This document shows, piece after piece, positions 18,149 to 27,982 of a DNA stretch of 46,844 bases; the stretch's first letter is position 1; the number at the start of each line of letters is the position of its first letter. This stretch comes from Candidatus Avanaerovorax faecigallinarum (GTDB lineage Bacteria; Bacillota; Clostridia; Peptostreptococcales; Anaerovoracaceae). The stretch covers positions 1-46,844 of the forward strand of contig DXHZ01000023.1 in assembly GCA_019113145.1 (NCBI GenBank). Reading direction: 5' to 3'. The notes under the pieces were generated by a model that worked only from the letters and a program-made list of their open reading frames with translations, had not been told where the DNA came from and did no database searches. A program made the position numbers and the translations under genes.

Positions 18149-18700
18149 ATGATTTACGTATTTTTAGCAAACGGATTTGAAGAAGTTGAAGCCATCACTG
18201 TGGTGGATCTCTTCAGAAGAGCGGAAATGCAGGTTAAGACGGTGTCCCTTATGGAGGATAAGACCGTCTATGGATCAAAAGGTATAGGGATAGAGGCGGA
18301 TGTTCTGTTCGGCGGCGTAGACTGGGAGCACTGCACCATGATGGTGCTGCCGGGAGGAATGCCGGGGACGGTGAATTTATGCAATCACTACGATTTCAAC
18401 AATAAACTCAAGGCATACGACGAAAGGGGCGGCCTGATTGCCGCAATCTGCGCCGCGCCTATGGTTTTAGGAAAAGCCGGAATACTGGGAGGACACAGAG
18501 CAACCATTTACGACGGCATGGAGGCCGAGCTTTTAAATGCCGAATATACGGGCGAAGACGTTACTGTATCAGGGAATATCGTAACGGGAAGAGGGCCGGG
18601 GCTTGCCATGGACTTTGCTCTGAAACTCATAGAGCTGGTAAAGGGCAGAGAGAAAATGGAAGAAGTCAGGGCCGGACTTCTCTATGAGAAGGAGCTTTAA
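18149..18700 (+). CDS. DJ-1/PfpI family protein
   Basis: A 183-residue member of the DJ-1/ThiJ branch of the class I glutamine-amidotransferase-like fold. The nucleophilic Cys is C101 in AAICAAP at the elbow, and the conserved acidic residues lie in the N-terminal GFEEVEA. Family members are linked to oxidative or carbonyl-stress protection; deglycase and glyoxalase activities are reported but debated. ATG 18149 follows GGGAGAG; an upstream in-frame start at 17984 would lie in the preceding gene and add unrelated residues. The stop is immediately followed by the PHP gene start (TAAATG). Confidence 0.9.
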   Translation: MIYVFLANGFEEVEAITVVDLFRRAEMQVKTVSLMEDKTVYGSKGIGIEADVLFGGVDWEHCTMMVLPGGMPGTVNLCNHYDFNNKLKAYDERGGLIAAICAAPMVLGKAGILGGHRATIYDGMEAELLNAEYTGEDVTVSGNIVTGRGPGLAMDFALKLIELVKGREKMEEVRAGLLYEKEL

Positions 18701-19489
18701 ATGAGCTACAAGACCGACATGCACATTCACAGCGTGTATTCCGACGGATGGATGAGCCCTGTGGAGCTGGTGAGAAAGTATAAGGACGACGATTACGACG
18801 TGGTGTCGATTACGGATCACGACAACGTGAAAGGCGTTCACGATGCGCTGGTGTCCGGAGAGGCTCTGAGGATTCAGGTGGTACCGGGAATAGAGCTTTC
18901 CACGGGAAAGATTCTTTCAGGAAACGATTACGTAAGCGAAATACACATTCTCGGCTACCACATAGATACGGAAAATCCGGGACTCCTTTCCCTTTCGGAA
19001 AAGCTTCTGAAGGGAAGAGAGGAGAGAAATGCCATTGTAAGAGAAGACCTGAGAAACAGGGGATATAATCTGGACGAAGGTATAATAAACGAGAGAAACG
19101 GCGGAAAGTACGTGGCAAAGCCTGATTTTGTCAGAGCCCTTGCGGCCTGCGGCGTGGAAAAAAGGGACGCATGGAGCATGATGGACGAAGCCGGATTGAG
19201 ATACATGCCGGAGACAGGAGAAGGAATAGAAGCTATAATGTCTGCGGGAGGTATGGCGGTTCTCGCTCATCCTATGAAGATTTCAGGACTCAGACCTTAC
19301 GAGGAGGGCTTTTTCGACAGACTTTCAGATTTTGTCGGAGAGCTTAAGAAGGCCGGCCTTAAAGGCATGGAATGCTTTCATCCGTCGGCGGGAGAGAAGG
19401 AGAGCCTGGAGCTCGTAAAAATAGCGGGAAAATATCACCTTCACATTACTGAAGGATCGGATTTTCACGGAGACAAAGGAGAAGCTTAG
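18701..19489 (+). CDS. PHP domain phosphoesterase (YciV/RnaAM-like)
   Basis: A 262-residue metal-dependent phosphoesterase. PHP motif I is DMHIHSVYSDG (H8, H10), motif II is ITDHDNVKG, motif III is GIELST, and late motifs are VLAHPMK and EGSDFHGDKG. The inserted segment between the motifs is like that of the YciV/TrpH group, whose E. coli member is a 5'-3' exonuclease on short RNA and 3',5'-bisphosphates. Activity here is inferred by family only. It is directly coupled to the DJ-1 gene and sits 2 bases before phoH. Confidence 0.87.
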   Translation: MSYKTDMHIHSVYSDGWMSPVELVRKYKDDDYDVVSITDHDNVKGVHDALVSGEALRIQVVPGIELSTGKILSGNDYVSEIHILGYHIDTENPGLLSLSEKLLKGREERNAIVREDLRNRGYNLDEGIINERNGGKYVAKPDFVRALAACGVEKRDAWSMMDEAGLRYMPETGEGIEAIMSAGGMAVLAHPMKISGLRPYEEGFFDRLSDFVGELKKAGLKGMECFHPSAGEKESLELVKIAGKYHLHITEGSDFHGDKGEA

Positions 19490-19491
19490 TA

Positions 19492-20466
19492 TTGACGGAT
19501 ACAGGATTACCTATGAAGAAAGTGGAGCTTTCGGACGATGTGGACAGAGCGGCTCTGTTCGGAACTCTGGACGCAAACCTTAAGATGATTACCGAGGCCA
19601 CGGGAACCGAGATTTTCCAGCGGGACGACGGTCTTACCTTAAAGGGCGGAGATACGGACGCGGCGGAGAGGATTCTGGGAGAGATGGCCCATGTTCTCCG
19701 CGCGGGGGAAAAGCTCGACAGACAGAAGGCCGGATATATCATTTCTCTCGGAAACGAGGGGACGTCATATGCGGAAAGCGGCGTAAGCAAAGACGTCATA
19801 TGCTTTACGGCCGCCGGAAGACCTCTTAAGCCGAAGACCATAGGTCAGAGAAACTACGTTGAAAGCATAAGGAAGAAGGATATAGTCTTCGGTATAGGCC
19901 CTGCGGGAACGGGAAAGACGTACCTTGCGGTGGCCATGGCCGTAACGGCCTTTAAGAACAAGCAGGCGCAGAAGATAATACTGACCCGGCCTGCGGTGGA
20001 AGCGGGGGAGAGTCTTGGATTTTTGCCCGGCGACATGCAGGACAAGGTGGATCCTTACCTGAGACCTCTCTACGACGCCCTCTACGACGTTCTCGGAAGG
20101 GACAATGCCATGAGGCTCAGAGAAAAGGAGGTCATAGAGGTGGTTCCTCTCGCGTACATGAGGGGAAGAACTCTCGACAACTCCTTTATCATACTTGACG
20201 AGGCTCAGAATACCACCAGAGAACAGATGAAGATGTTCCTCACCAGAATGGGCTTTGGTTCCAAGGTGGTGGTGACGGGAGACATTACTCAGATAGACCT
20301 GCCAAAGGGAAAGAAGAGCGGTCTCGTGGAGGCGGCGAAAATCCTCAAGGCGGTCAAGGACATAGACTTCTGTTACCTCAAGGAAACGGACGTTGTGAGA
20401 CACGAGCTGGTGAGAAAGATTATCGCAGCCTACGACCAGTACTATAAGAGATATCCCAGCGAATAG
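19492..20466 (+). CDS. phoH: PhoH family ATPase (probable TTG start)
   Basis: PhoH-like protein of 324 residues, a cytosolic P-loop ATPase linked to RNA metabolism together with YbeY. Walker A is GPAGTGKTY at 136-144 and Walker B is FIILDEAQNT, followed by VTGDITQIDLP. The N-terminal KH-like segment is present. TTG at 19492 has AAAGGAG at 19475-19481; ATG at 19513 would drop 7 residues with a poorer site. phoH-ybeY-cdd-era-recO is a conserved clostridial run, though the usual pgpH-like and dgkA genes are missing here. Confidence 0.95.
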   Translation: MTDTGLPMKKVELSDDVDRAALFGTLDANLKMITEATGTEIFQRDDGLTLKGGDTDAAERILGEMAHVLRAGEKLDRQKAGYIISLGNEGTSYAESGVSKDVICFTAAGRPLKPKTIGQRNYVESIRKKDIVFGIGPAGTGKTYLAVAMAVTAFKNKQAQKIILTRPAVEAGESLGFLPGDMQDKVDPYLRPLYDALYDVLGRDNAMRLREKEVIEVVPLAYMRGRTLDNSFIILDEAQNTTREQMKMFLTRMGFGSKVVVTGDITQIDLPKGKKSGLVEAAKILKAVKDIDFCYLKETDVVRHELVRKIIAAYDQYYKRYPSE

Positions 20467-20480
20467 AGGAAGCTATCTGT

Positions 20481-20942
20481 ATGGAAATATATTTTGACGA
20501 CGAGAGAGGCGATCTCGACGAAAAAACGGAAAATTATATGAGAAAGTCCGCCGAAAAGTGCGTGACGGGAGAAGGACTCGATGCCGGAAGGTGCGCTGTA
20601 AGCGTTACATTTACGGACAAAGACGGCATAAAGGAGCTTAACCGGGACTACCGGGGCGTTGACAGCGTCACCGACGTTCTTTCATTCCCCCAGTACGACG
20701 ACTTTGATGAAATATCTGAAGACGGCGAGATACTTCTTGGAGACGTAGTAATATGTAAAGAGCGGGCGGCGGAGCAGGCCCGTGAGTTCGGACACTCTCT
20801 GGACAGGGAGATGATTTACCTCTTCACTCACAGTATCCTTCACCTCTTAGGCTATGACCACATGGAGGAAGAGGAAAAGAGAGAAATGCGTCTTAAAGAG
20901 GAAGAGGTAATGGATTTTCTCGGACTTTCAAGGGAGGTATGA
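20481..20942 (+). CDS. ybeY: Endoribonuclease YbeY
   Basis: A 153-residue zinc RNase for 16S rRNA 3'-end maturation and late 30S quality control. The defining metal site HxxxHxxxxxH is H117, H121 and H127 (THSILHLLGYDH). The central TDVLSFPQ segment is the other family signature. It follows phoH after 14 bases and precedes cdd by 3 bases, so it is made from the same transcript. Confidence 0.96.
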   Translation: MEIYFDDERGDLDEKTENYMRKSAEKCVTGEGLDAGRCAVSVTFTDKDGIKELNRDYRGVDSVTDVLSFPQYDDFDEISEDGEILLGDVVICKERAAEQAREFGHSLDREMIYLFTHSILHLLGYDHMEEEEKREMRLKEEEVMDFLGLSREV

Positions 20943-20945
20943 AAA

Positions 20946-21344
20946 ATGAACAGAAAAGTAACTGAAACCGATCTGAAGCTTTACAGGACTGCCGTGTCCA
21001 TGCTTGAAAGATCATATTCGCCTTTTTCCGGCTTCAGGGTCGGAGCGGCTCTTCTGACAAAGTCCGGAGAGATAATAACCGGTGTGAACATAGAAAATTC
21101 CTCTCTCGGCGCTACCATCTGCGCGGAGAGAACAGCCTTTGTAAAAGCCATATCGGAAGGGTACAGAGAGTTTGACACCATCGCCATAGCCAGCAGCGGC
21201 CAGGAGGCGTGGCCGTGCGGAATATGCAGGCAGTTCATGTACGAGTTCGCTCCCGACCTGAGAGTGGTGACCGGAACGGGGGAGGATAACCTGAGGGTCC
21301 TCACCCTTAAGGAACTTTTGCCGGAGGGATTCAGATTACAATGA
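20946..21344 (+). CDS. cdd: Cytidine deaminase
   Basis: A 132-residue homotetrameric-type cytidine deaminase of pyrimidine salvage, converting cytidine and deoxycytidine to the uridine forms. The zinc site is C59-A-E61 (ICAERTA, E61 being the proton shuttle) with C91 and C94 in PCGICRQ. The N-terminal substrate loop YSPFSGFRVGAAL is present. The stop overlaps the era start by 4 bases. Confidence 0.96.
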   Translation: MNRKVTETDLKLYRTAVSMLERSYSPFSGFRVGAALLTKSGEIITGVNIENSSLGATICAERTAFVKAISEGYREFDTIAIASSGQEAWPCGICRQFMYEFAPDLRVVTGTGEDNLRVLTLKELLPEGFRLQ

Positions 21345-22225
21345 AATCGGGATTTGCAGGAATAATAGGACGCCCTAACGTGGGAAAGTCAACCCTTTTA
21401 AACAGCATACTGGGCGAGAAAATCGCCATAACCACCGACAAGCCTCAGACTACGAGGAACAGCATAAGAGGTATATATACCAGGCCCGACGAGGCACAGA
21501 TAGTGTTTATCGACACGCCGGGTATTCACAAGGCTCACAGCAGGCTGGGAAGCGCCATGACGGAAATGGCGGTGAACACCTTTAAGGAAGTGGACGTTAT
21601 ACTTTTCCTCATAGACGGAAACGCGAAGAAGGGGCCGGGGGACAGGTACATATTCGATATGATAAAGGACCTGGACACTCCGAAGATTCTCGTGATAAAC
21701 AAGACCGACAAGACGGATCCCGAGGATTTTGCAGGGCTTTATGACGAGTATGAAAAAACCGGGGTTTTCCATGCTATATTCGGAACGTCGGCCCTTCTGG
21801 GCAGGAACGTGGACGGACTTTTAGATGAAATAGAAAAGCTCATGCCGGAGGGCCCTATGTATTTTCCGGAGGATATGGTCACAGATCACCCGGAGAGATT
21901 TCTCGTAAGCGAGATAATAAGGGAAAAGATTCTCATGTATCTTAACGACGAGGTTCCCCACGGCGTTGCGGTGGAGATAGAGTCTTTCAGGGAGGAGCCG
22001 GGCCTTGCGCGGATAGGAGCCGTAATCTACTGCGAGAAGAAGTCCCATAAGGGAATAATAATCGGAAAGCAGGGAAGAAAGCTGAAGGGCATAGGCCAGA
22101 GCGCCAGAAAGGAAATCGAGGCTCTGCTGGGGACGAAGGTTTACCTTGAGACGTGGGTCAAGGTAAAGGAGAACTGGCGCGACAGCGATACGGCCATAGC
22201 CAACTTCGGATATAGGGAAAAGTAG
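21341..22225 (+). CDS. era: GTPase Era
   Basis: Era, 294 residues, is the ribosome-associated GTPase that checks 16S rRNA 3'-end maturation, the same step as YbeY. G1 is GRPNVGKST, G3 is DTPGIHK, and G4 is NKTDK. The C-terminal KH domain has IIGKQGRKLKGIG. It overlaps cdd by 4 bases and its stop abuts the recO start, showing a tight operon. Confidence 0.97.
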   Translation: MKSGFAGIIGRPNVGKSTLLNSILGEKIAITTDKPQTTRNSIRGIYTRPDEAQIVFIDTPGIHKAHSRLGSAMTEMAVNTFKEVDVILFLIDGNAKKGPGDRYIFDMIKDLDTPKILVINKTDKTDPEDFAGLYDEYEKTGVFHAIFGTSALLGRNVDGLLDEIEKLMPEGPMYFPEDMVTDHPERFLVSEIIREKILMYLNDEVPHGVAVEIESFREEPGLARIGAVIYCEKKSHKGIIIGKQGRKLKGIGQSARKEIEALLGTKVYLETWVKVKENWRDSDTAIANFGYREK

Positions 22226-23050
22226 ATGTACACGGATACTGACGGAATTGTATTCAGGCAGGTCAGGGCGCCCGCAGGGCGACGGATGGTTCTGATATTC
22301 ACAAGAAAATACGGCAAGATCAGCGACGGTTCATCCATAACCGAAGGCAAGGGAAGGTCAAAGGCCGCCCTTGCCGTAAGGCCTTTCACCTACGGAAGAT
22401 ACGACCTGTTCGTGAACAGAGGGTATTACGACCTGAACTCAGCGGAGGTGAAGAGGAGTTATTACTCTCTGGGCGAGAACCTGGACAAGTACATGTATGC
22501 GTCCTTTGTCCTTGAGCTTGCGGAAAAGATGCTGCCTGAAGAGGCTCCTCATCCGGCCATGCTGGATCTCATTCTTGCGTTTCTCGCTTCAATGGAGAGA
22601 AAGAAGACGGGGTATCTTACGACGGTGCTGGCTTTTGAGGTGAAGGCTCTTTCCATCATGGGAGCCCTGCCGGTTCTGGATTGCTGCAGCGTTTGCGGAA
22701 GGAAGAGAGATTCGTCGGCTGAAAAGGGAAAGCCCGTCGCCTTCAGCATACCGGACGGAGGAATAATATGCAGGGAATGCCTGAAAAAGAAAGCCGCGGA
22801 CTCAGAGCGGAATCGGACGGGACAATTGATTTATACGCCGGAATTTGATATAGTAAATATAACGAAATACTTTTTGAAAAAGCCTGTAAGCGCTTTTGAT
22901 GCTGTAGCTCTGGAGGATGGAGTCTCCGGGGAAATGCAGCGTGTAGTCAGAGAATATATCTCGTTTTACTTCGACATCGGCAGGCTGAAGAGCGAAGATA
23001 TAATAGGGGCATCTGCTGATGCCGCCGGAGAAAAGAATGAGAGATTATAG
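22226..23050 (+). CDS. recO: DNA repair protein RecO
   Basis: RecO, 274 residues, helps RecR load RecA at single-stranded gaps and anneals strands. An N-terminal OB fold (GIVFRQV, LIFTRKYGKIS) is followed by a helical domain. A four-Cys zinc site is C154-x2-C157 and C182-x2-C185; an extra Cys at 153 adjoins it. The start codon follows the era stop directly. Length is slightly above the usual 240-260. Confidence 0.93.
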   Translation: MYTDTDGIVFRQVRAPAGRRMVLIFTRKYGKISDGSSITEGKGRSKAALAVRPFTYGRYDLFVNRGYYDLNSAEVKRSYYSLGENLDKYMYASFVLELAEKMLPEEAPHPAMLDLILAFLASMERKKTGYLTTVLAFEVKALSIMGALPVLDCCSVCGRKRDSSAEKGKPVAFSIPDGGIICRECLKKKAADSERNRTGQLIYTPEFDIVNITKYFLKKPVSAFDAVALEDGVSGEMQRVVREYISFYFDIGRLKSEDIIGASADAAGEKNERL

Positions 23051-23061
23051 GAGGCGTTATT

Positions 23062-23760
23062 ATGGAAATTACATTGGAAAAAATTGAACTGGTAAAGGAC
23101 AGAACAGGGGTAACCTACAAGGAAGCAAAGGAAGCCCTGGAGGCGGCTGACGGCAACGTTGTGGACGCCATCATCGAAATTGAGGAAAAGGTGGACTCCG
23201 GTGAGAGCCGCTCCACGAAGGCAAAGAAGGACGCCCTGGTAGCAAAGATGAAAGATATCGTAAAGAAGGGCAATGTCTCCAGAATCATGATAACAAGAGA
23301 CGGCGACACCATCCTGAACATACCTCTGACAGCGGGACTTCTGGGAAGCATAGTGGCTCCTTACGGAATGATAGCCGGAGCTGTTGCCGCATTCGGATTC
23401 AAGTGCAAAATTGAATTTATCAGAGATGACGGAAGCGTAATAGACATCTCCGAAAAGGCAGAGGACCTGTACGAGGATACTAAGGTAAAAGGCGCGGCTC
23501 TTTACGGAGATATTAAAGAAAAGGCTCCCGGCGTTTACGAGGATGTAAAGGAAAAGAGCGGTGCAGCCCTGTCTAAGGCAAAAGAAGCCGCAATGGCCGC
23601 AAAGGAAAAAATCAAAAGAGAAAAGGATGTCTTCGAGGACGAAATAGAAGATTATTTCGATGATGCCGACATTGAAGACCTTGAAGATGTATTTGAAAAA
23701 GGCGCAGATGATGCCGATACGGAAAAAACTGAGGAAAGGGAAGCAGGTAAAGAAGAATAA
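23062..23760 (+). CDS. DUF4342 protein with UBA/TS-N-like head and acidic/lysine tail
   Basis: A 232-residue protein found in this place in many clostridia. The first 45 residues resemble a UBA/TS-N three-helix module ([20 protein letters not shown]), as in elongation factor Ts. Residues 60-120 form the DUF4342 core with a glycine-rich hydrophobic stretch ([21 protein letters not shown]) that may insert in or pack on a membrane. From about 130 the chain is low-complexity, with repeated KEK/KEA amphipathic helices and then an acidic tail. Function is unknown. The stop overlaps the glyS start by one base. Confidence 0.75.
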   Translation: MEITLEKIELVKDRTGVTYKEAKEALEAADGNVVDAIIEIEEKVDSGESRSTKAKKDALVAKMKDIVKKGNVSRIMITRDGDTILNIPLTAGLLGSIVAPYGMIAGAVAAFGFKCKIEFIRDDGSVIDISEKAEDLYEDTKVKGAALYGDIKEKAPGVYEDVKEKSGAALSKAKEAAMAAKEKIKREKDVFEDEIEDYFDDADIEDLEDVFEKGADDADTEKTEEREAGKEE

Positions 23761-25163
23761 TGAGCAGTAAGGTAACTATGGAGAAACTCGTCGCACTTGC
23801 GAAGAACCGCGGTTACGTGTATCCGGGTTCTGAAATATACGGAGGTCTTGCCAATACGTGGGATTACGGCCCGCTGGGCGTTGAGTTCAAGAACAACGTA
23901 AAGAAAGCATGGTGGAAGAAGTTCGTTCAGGAGAATAAATACAACGTAGGCCTGGACGCAGCCATTCTCATGAACCCGAGAACATGGGAGGCGTCCGGCC
24001 ATATCGGCGGATTTGCAGACCCTCTCATTGACTGTAAGGAGTGCAAGGCAAGATTCAGAGCCGACAAGCTTATCGAGGACTACATGAAGGAGAACGGCGA
24101 AGAAGTGGTGACCGTAGACGGCTGGTCCAACGAGAAGCTGGAGGGATACATAAAGGAGCATCAGGTGAAATGTCCTGAGTGCGGAAAGTCCAACTTCACC
24201 GGAATCAGACAGTTCAACCTCATGTTCAAGACGTTCCAGGGCGTAACCGAGGATTCCAAGTCGGAGATTTATCTCCGTCCTGAAACTGCCCAGGGTATAT
24301 TTGTTAATTTTAAAAACGTACAGAGAACTTCCAGAAAGAAGATTCCTTTTGGAATAGCTCAGATAGGCAAATCTTTCAGAAACGAGATTACACCGGGCAA
24401 TTTCACATTCAGAACCAGAGAATTCGAGCAGATGGAACTGGAATTCTTCTGTAAGCCGGGAACCGACCTGGACTGGTTTGCATACTGGAAGAACTACTGT
24501 GAGGAGTTCCTTAAGTCTCTCGGAATGAACATGGAGAACGTCAGACTGAGAGATCACGAGAAGGAGGAGCTTTCCCACTACAGCAACGCCACCACGGACA
24601 TAGAATATCTCTTCCCGTTTGGATGGGGCGAGCTCTGGGGCATTGCCGACAGAACAGATTTTGACCTGAGAAAGCACAGTGAGTTCTCGGGCCAGGAGAT
24701 GACATACATCGATCCGGAGACCAACGAGAGATACATTCCGTACTGCATCGAACCGTCGCTGGGAGCTGACAGAGTGGCTCTCGCATTCCTTGCCGATGCT
24801 TACGATGAGGAAGTTCTCACCTCGGAAGACGGAAAAGAAGACACCAGGGTCGTGCTCAGGCTGCATCCTGCACTGGCTCCGTTTAAGGCTGCCGTTCTTC
24901 CTCTGGCAAAGAAGCTTTCCGGCGTTGCAGAACCTATATATGAGGAGCTTGCAAAGTACTTCAATGTGGACTACGATGCGGCAGGTTCCATAGGAAAGAG
25001 ATATAGAAGAGAAGACGAAATCGGAACACCGTTCTGCATTTGCGTTGACTTCGATACTGAAACAGACGGATGCGTAACTGTAAGAGACAGAGATTCGATG
25101 GATCAGGTAAGAATCCCTGTAGCCGAAGTTCGTTCCTATATAGAAGAAAGACTAATTTTTTAA
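23760..25163 (+). CDS. glyS: Glycyl-tRNA synthetase, homodimeric type
   Basis: Class II glycyl-tRNA synthetase of 467 residues (the eukaryote/archaeal-like alpha2 form found in Gram-positives). Seen are the N-terminal [20 protein letters not shown] segment, the insertion domain with paired cysteines ([17 protein letters not shown]), class II motif 2 ([19 protein letters not shown]), and motif 3 near GADRVALAF. The C-terminal anticodon-binding domain follows. The window also encodes tRNA-Gly with GCC and TCC anticodons. Its one-base overlap with the preceding gene indicates coupling; no T-box leader is seen. Confidence 0.97.
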   Translation: MSSKVTMEKLVALAKNRGYVYPGSEIYGGLANTWDYGPLGVEFKNNVKKAWWKKFVQENKYNVGLDAAILMNPRTWEASGHIGGFADPLIDCKECKARFRADKLIEDYMKENGEEVVTVDGWSNEKLEGYIKEHQVKCPECGKSNFTGIRQFNLMFKTFQGVTEDSKSEIYLRPETAQGIFVNFKNVQRTSRKKIPFGIAQIGKSFRNEITPGNFTFRTREFEQMELEFFCKPGTDLDWFAYWKNYCEEFLKSLGMNMENVRLRDHEKEELSHYSNATTDIEYLFPFGWGELWGIADRTDFDLRKHSEFSGQEMTYIDPETNERYIPYCIEPSLGADRVALAFLADAYDEEVLTSEDGKEDTRVVLRLHPALAPFKAAVLPLAKKLSGVAEPIYEELAKYFNVDYDAAGSIGKRYRREDEIGTPFCICVDFDTETDGCVTVRDRDSMDQVRIPVAEVRSYIEERLIF

Positions 25164-25178
25164 ATGAGCTGAGGCACT

Positions 25179-25205
25179 TTCCGACGGCAGATTTAACTGT
25201 CGGAA
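25179..25205 (+). other. Stem-loop between glyS and ppdK
   Basis: TTCCGAC at 25179-25185 pairs with GTCGGAA at 25199-25205, with a 13-base loop that can pair further. No T-run follows, so read-through to ppdK is expected; an mRNA processing or stabilising element is likely. Confidence 0.45.
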
Positions 25206-25234
25206 TCGGCACAAGGCAGAAGGAGAGATCAGAC

Positions 25235-27865
25235 ATGGACAAGTTTGTTTACTCGTTTAATGAAGGCTCCAAGGATATGAGGAGTCTTCTGGGAGGCAAA
25301 GGCGCCAATCTTGCCGAAATGACAAAGATTGGACTTCCTGTACCTTTCGGATTTACCGTAACCACCGAGGCCTGCACCAAATACTACGAAGAGGGCGGTC
25401 AGATTGCGGACAGCATTAAAGACGAAATTTATGAAAAGCTGGCAGAACTTGAAAACGTAACGGGAAAGAAGTTCGGAGACCTTGAAAATCCGCTTCTCGT
25501 ATCCGTTCGTTCCGGTGCAGTGTTCTCTATGCCGGGTATGATGGACACCATTCTCAACCTGGGACTTAACGACAACACCGTAGAAAGTCTGGCAAAGCTT
25601 ACGGAAAACGACAGATTCGCATATGACAGCTATCGCAGATTCATACAGATGTTCGGCGACGTCGTTATGGAAATTCCTAAAACAGAGTTTGACAAAATAT
25701 TCGACGGAGTAAAAGAAAAGGCCGGAGCAAAATACGACGTAGAGCTCACTACTGACAACCTCAAGGAAATCATCATCGGATACAAGGCTCTCGTTAAGAA
25801 ATTCATGGGAAGAGATTTCCCTCAGGAGCCGGCAGAACAGCTTATGGAAGCTGTAAAGGCTGTATTCAGATCCTGGAATAACGACAGAGCTATTCTCTAC
25901 AGAAAGCTGAACCACATTCCTGATTCCCTGGGAACTGCTGTTAACGTGCAGTCCATGGTATTCGGAAACATGGGAGATACTTCCGGAACAGGAGTAGCAT
26001 TTACCAGAAGCCCGGTTAACGGTGAGAACCGCATATTCGGTGAGTTCCTCGTAAACGCGCAGGGTGAAGACGTAGTTGCCGGTATCAGAACTCCTAAGCC
26101 TATAGCAGAGATGGAGGAATCTTTCCCTGAGGTATATAAGGACTTCACCAGAATTGCAGATGTTTTGGAAAAGCACTACCACGACATGCAGGATATGGAG
26201 TTTACCGTAGAGAGAAACAAGCTCTATATGCTCCAGACCAGATCCGGAAAGCGTACCGCTGCCGCAGCCGTAAAGATTGCGGTTGACATGGTAGAAGAAG
26301 GACTTATCGACAGAGAAACAGCTGTAATGCGCGTTGACCCTGAGCAGATAGACCAGCTTCTGCACCCTAACTTTGACGAGGCGGCAGAGAAAGCCGCTCA
26401 GTGCATAACCAAGGGACTTCCGGCTTCTCCGGGAGCTGCATGCGGAAGAATCTACTTCACCGCAGCGGAGGCAGAAAAGGCTGTAGCAGACGGAAACAAG
26501 GCCGTGCTTGTAAGACAGGAGACTTCTCCTGAGGACCTTGCCGGTATGGTTGCAGCAGAAGGCATCATGACTGCAAGAGGCGGAATGACCTCCCATGCCG
26601 CAGTAGTGGCAAGAGGAATGGGCAAGTGCTGCGTTGCAGGCTGCTCCGAGGTTATAGTCGACGAAGAAAACAAGGTTATGAAGGTAGGAGACCTTACCCT
26701 CGGCGAAGGCGACTACATCTCCCTGAACGGAACTACAGGAAGCGTATACGCAGGAATGATAAAGACCGTTGACCCTGAATTCTCCGGAGATTTCGGAACC
26801 ATTATGAGCTGGGCTGACGGAATCAGAACCATGAAGGTGAGAACTAATGCCGATAACCCTAGGGATGCGGCTCAGGCTGTTGCATTCGGTGCGGAAGGTA
26901 TAGGACTTTGCCGTACAGAGCACATGTTCTTCGAGGAGGAGAGAATTCCTGCAATCAGAAGAATGATAGTTGCCGATAACGAAGAAGAAAGAAGAGCGGC
27001 TCTTGCGGATCTTCTCCCTTATCAGAAAGGCGACTTCAAGGGAATATACGAGGTTATGGAAGACAGACCTGTGACCATCAGACTTCTGGATCCGCCTCTC
27101 CATGAGTTCCTCCCTAAGACCGAAGAGGAGATCAAGCAGCTTTCCGATATTTCCGGCGTATCAGTAGAGAAGATAAAGAAGACCGTAACGGAGCTTCACG
27201 AGTTCAACCCTATGCTGGGTCACAGAGGCTGCCGTCTTGCGGTAACATATCCTGAAATCGCAGAAATGCAGACCAGAGCCATCATGGAAGCAGCCATCGA
27301 AGTAAAGGCCGAGAAGGGCTTTGACATCGTTCCTGAAATCATGATTCCGCTGGTAGGAATGAAGGACGAGCTGAAGTACGTAAAGGAAACCGTAGTAGCC
27401 ACTGCGGAGGCCTGCAAGAAGGAAAAGAACTCCGACATCAAATACATGGTCGGAACCATGGTAGAAGTTCCGAGAGCAGCCCTCACTGCAGACGAGATTG
27501 CAGAGGAAGCTGAATTCTTCTCATTCGGAACCAACGACCTTACCCAGATGACTTTTGGCTTCTCCAGAGACGATACAGGAAAGCTCATCAAGGAGTACAT
27601 GGACAAGGGTATCATGAAGGACGACATCTTCCAGTCTATCGACCAGACCGGCGTAGGCAAGCTGGTTAAGATGGCCGCCGACCTGGGACGCTCCACCAGA
27701 CCTAATATCAAGCTGGGAATCTGCGGAGAGCACGGAGGAGACCCTCGAAGCATCGACTTCTGCCAGAGAGTGGGACTCAACTACGTATCCTGCTCACCGT
27801 TCAGAGTACCTGTAGCGAGAATTGCGGCCGCACACGCAGCCATCAGTGCAAAAGAAGCAAAATAA
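25235..27865 (+). CDS. ppdK: Pyruvate, phosphate dikinase
   Basis: PPDK, 876 residues, interconverts pyruvate, ATP and Pi with PEP, AMP and PPi; in anaerobes it serves PPi-linked glycolysis or gluconeogenesis. The N-terminal ATP-grasp domain begins KFVYSFNEGSKDMRSLLGGKGANL. The swivelling phosphohistidine is H454 in GGMTSHAAVVARG, and the C-terminal PEP-binding barrel has the acid/base C830 in GICGEHGG. These positions match the well-studied clostridial enzyme. ATG 25235 has AGGAGAG before it. No PPDK regulatory-protein gene is near. A terminator and a long structured non-coding region follow. Confidence 0.97.
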   Translation: MDKFVYSFNEGSKDMRSLLGGKGANLAEMTKIGLPVPFGFTVTTEACTKYYEEGGQIADSIKDEIYEKLAELENVTGKKFGDLENPLLVSVRSGAVFSMPGMMDTILNLGLNDNTVESLAKLTENDRFAYDSYRRFIQMFGDVVMEIPKTEFDKIFDGVKEKAGAKYDVELTTDNLKEIIIGYKALVKKFMGRDFPQEPAEQLMEAVKAVFRSWNNDRAILYRKLNHIPDSLGTAVNVQSMVFGNMGDTSGTGVAFTRSPVNGENRIFGEFLVNAQGEDVVAGIRTPKPIAEMEESFPEVYKDFTRIADVLEKHYHDMQDMEFTVERNKLYMLQTRSGKRTAAAAVKIAVDMVEEGLIDRETAVMRVDPEQIDQLLHPNFDEAAEKAAQCITKGLPASPGAACGRIYFTAAEAEKAVADGNKAVLVRQETSPEDLAGMVAAEGIMTARGGMTSHAAVVARGMGKCCVAGCSEVIVDEENKVMKVGDLTLGEGDYISLNGTTGSVYAGMIKTVDPEFSGDFGTIMSWADGIRTMKVRTNADNPRDAAQAVAFGAEGIGLCRTEHMFFEEERIPAIRRMIVADNEEERRAALADLLPYQKGDFKGIYEVMEDRPVTIRLLDPPLHEFLPKTEEEIKQLSDISGVSVEKIKKTVTELHEFNPMLGHRGCRLAVTYPEIAEMQTRAIMEAAIEVKAEKGFDIVPEIMIPLVGMKDELKYVKETVVATAEACKKEKNSDIKYMVGTMVEVPRAALTADEIAEEAEFFSFGTNDLTQMTFGFSRDDTGKLIKEYMDKGIMKDDIFQSIDQTGVGKLVKMAADLGRSTRPNIKLGICGEHGGDPRSIDFCQRVGLNYVSCSPFRVPVARIAAAHAAISAKEAK

Positions 27866-27933
27866 GATCAGGCGACACCGGGGAGTTTGCGACTGACTTT
27901 TCGGCGCAGCCCGGCTGAAACTGAACAGAATTT

Positions 27934-27982
27934 AAACCGAAGGGACATGACGGCATCGCAAGGGCCTGATGTCCCTTGGTTT
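27934..27982 (+). terminator. Intrinsic terminator after ppdK
   Basis: AAACC-G-AAGGGACAT at 27934-27948 pairs with ATGTCCCTTGGTTT at 27969-27982, a 14-bp stem with one bulged G and a 20-base loop, ending in GGTTTT. Confidence 0.7.

Noticed and set aside
25229..27103. A 624-residue open frame antisense to ppdK
   Set aside because: It mirrors the codon pattern of ppdK, has no family features and no ribosome binding site; long antisense frames arise from codon bias here.
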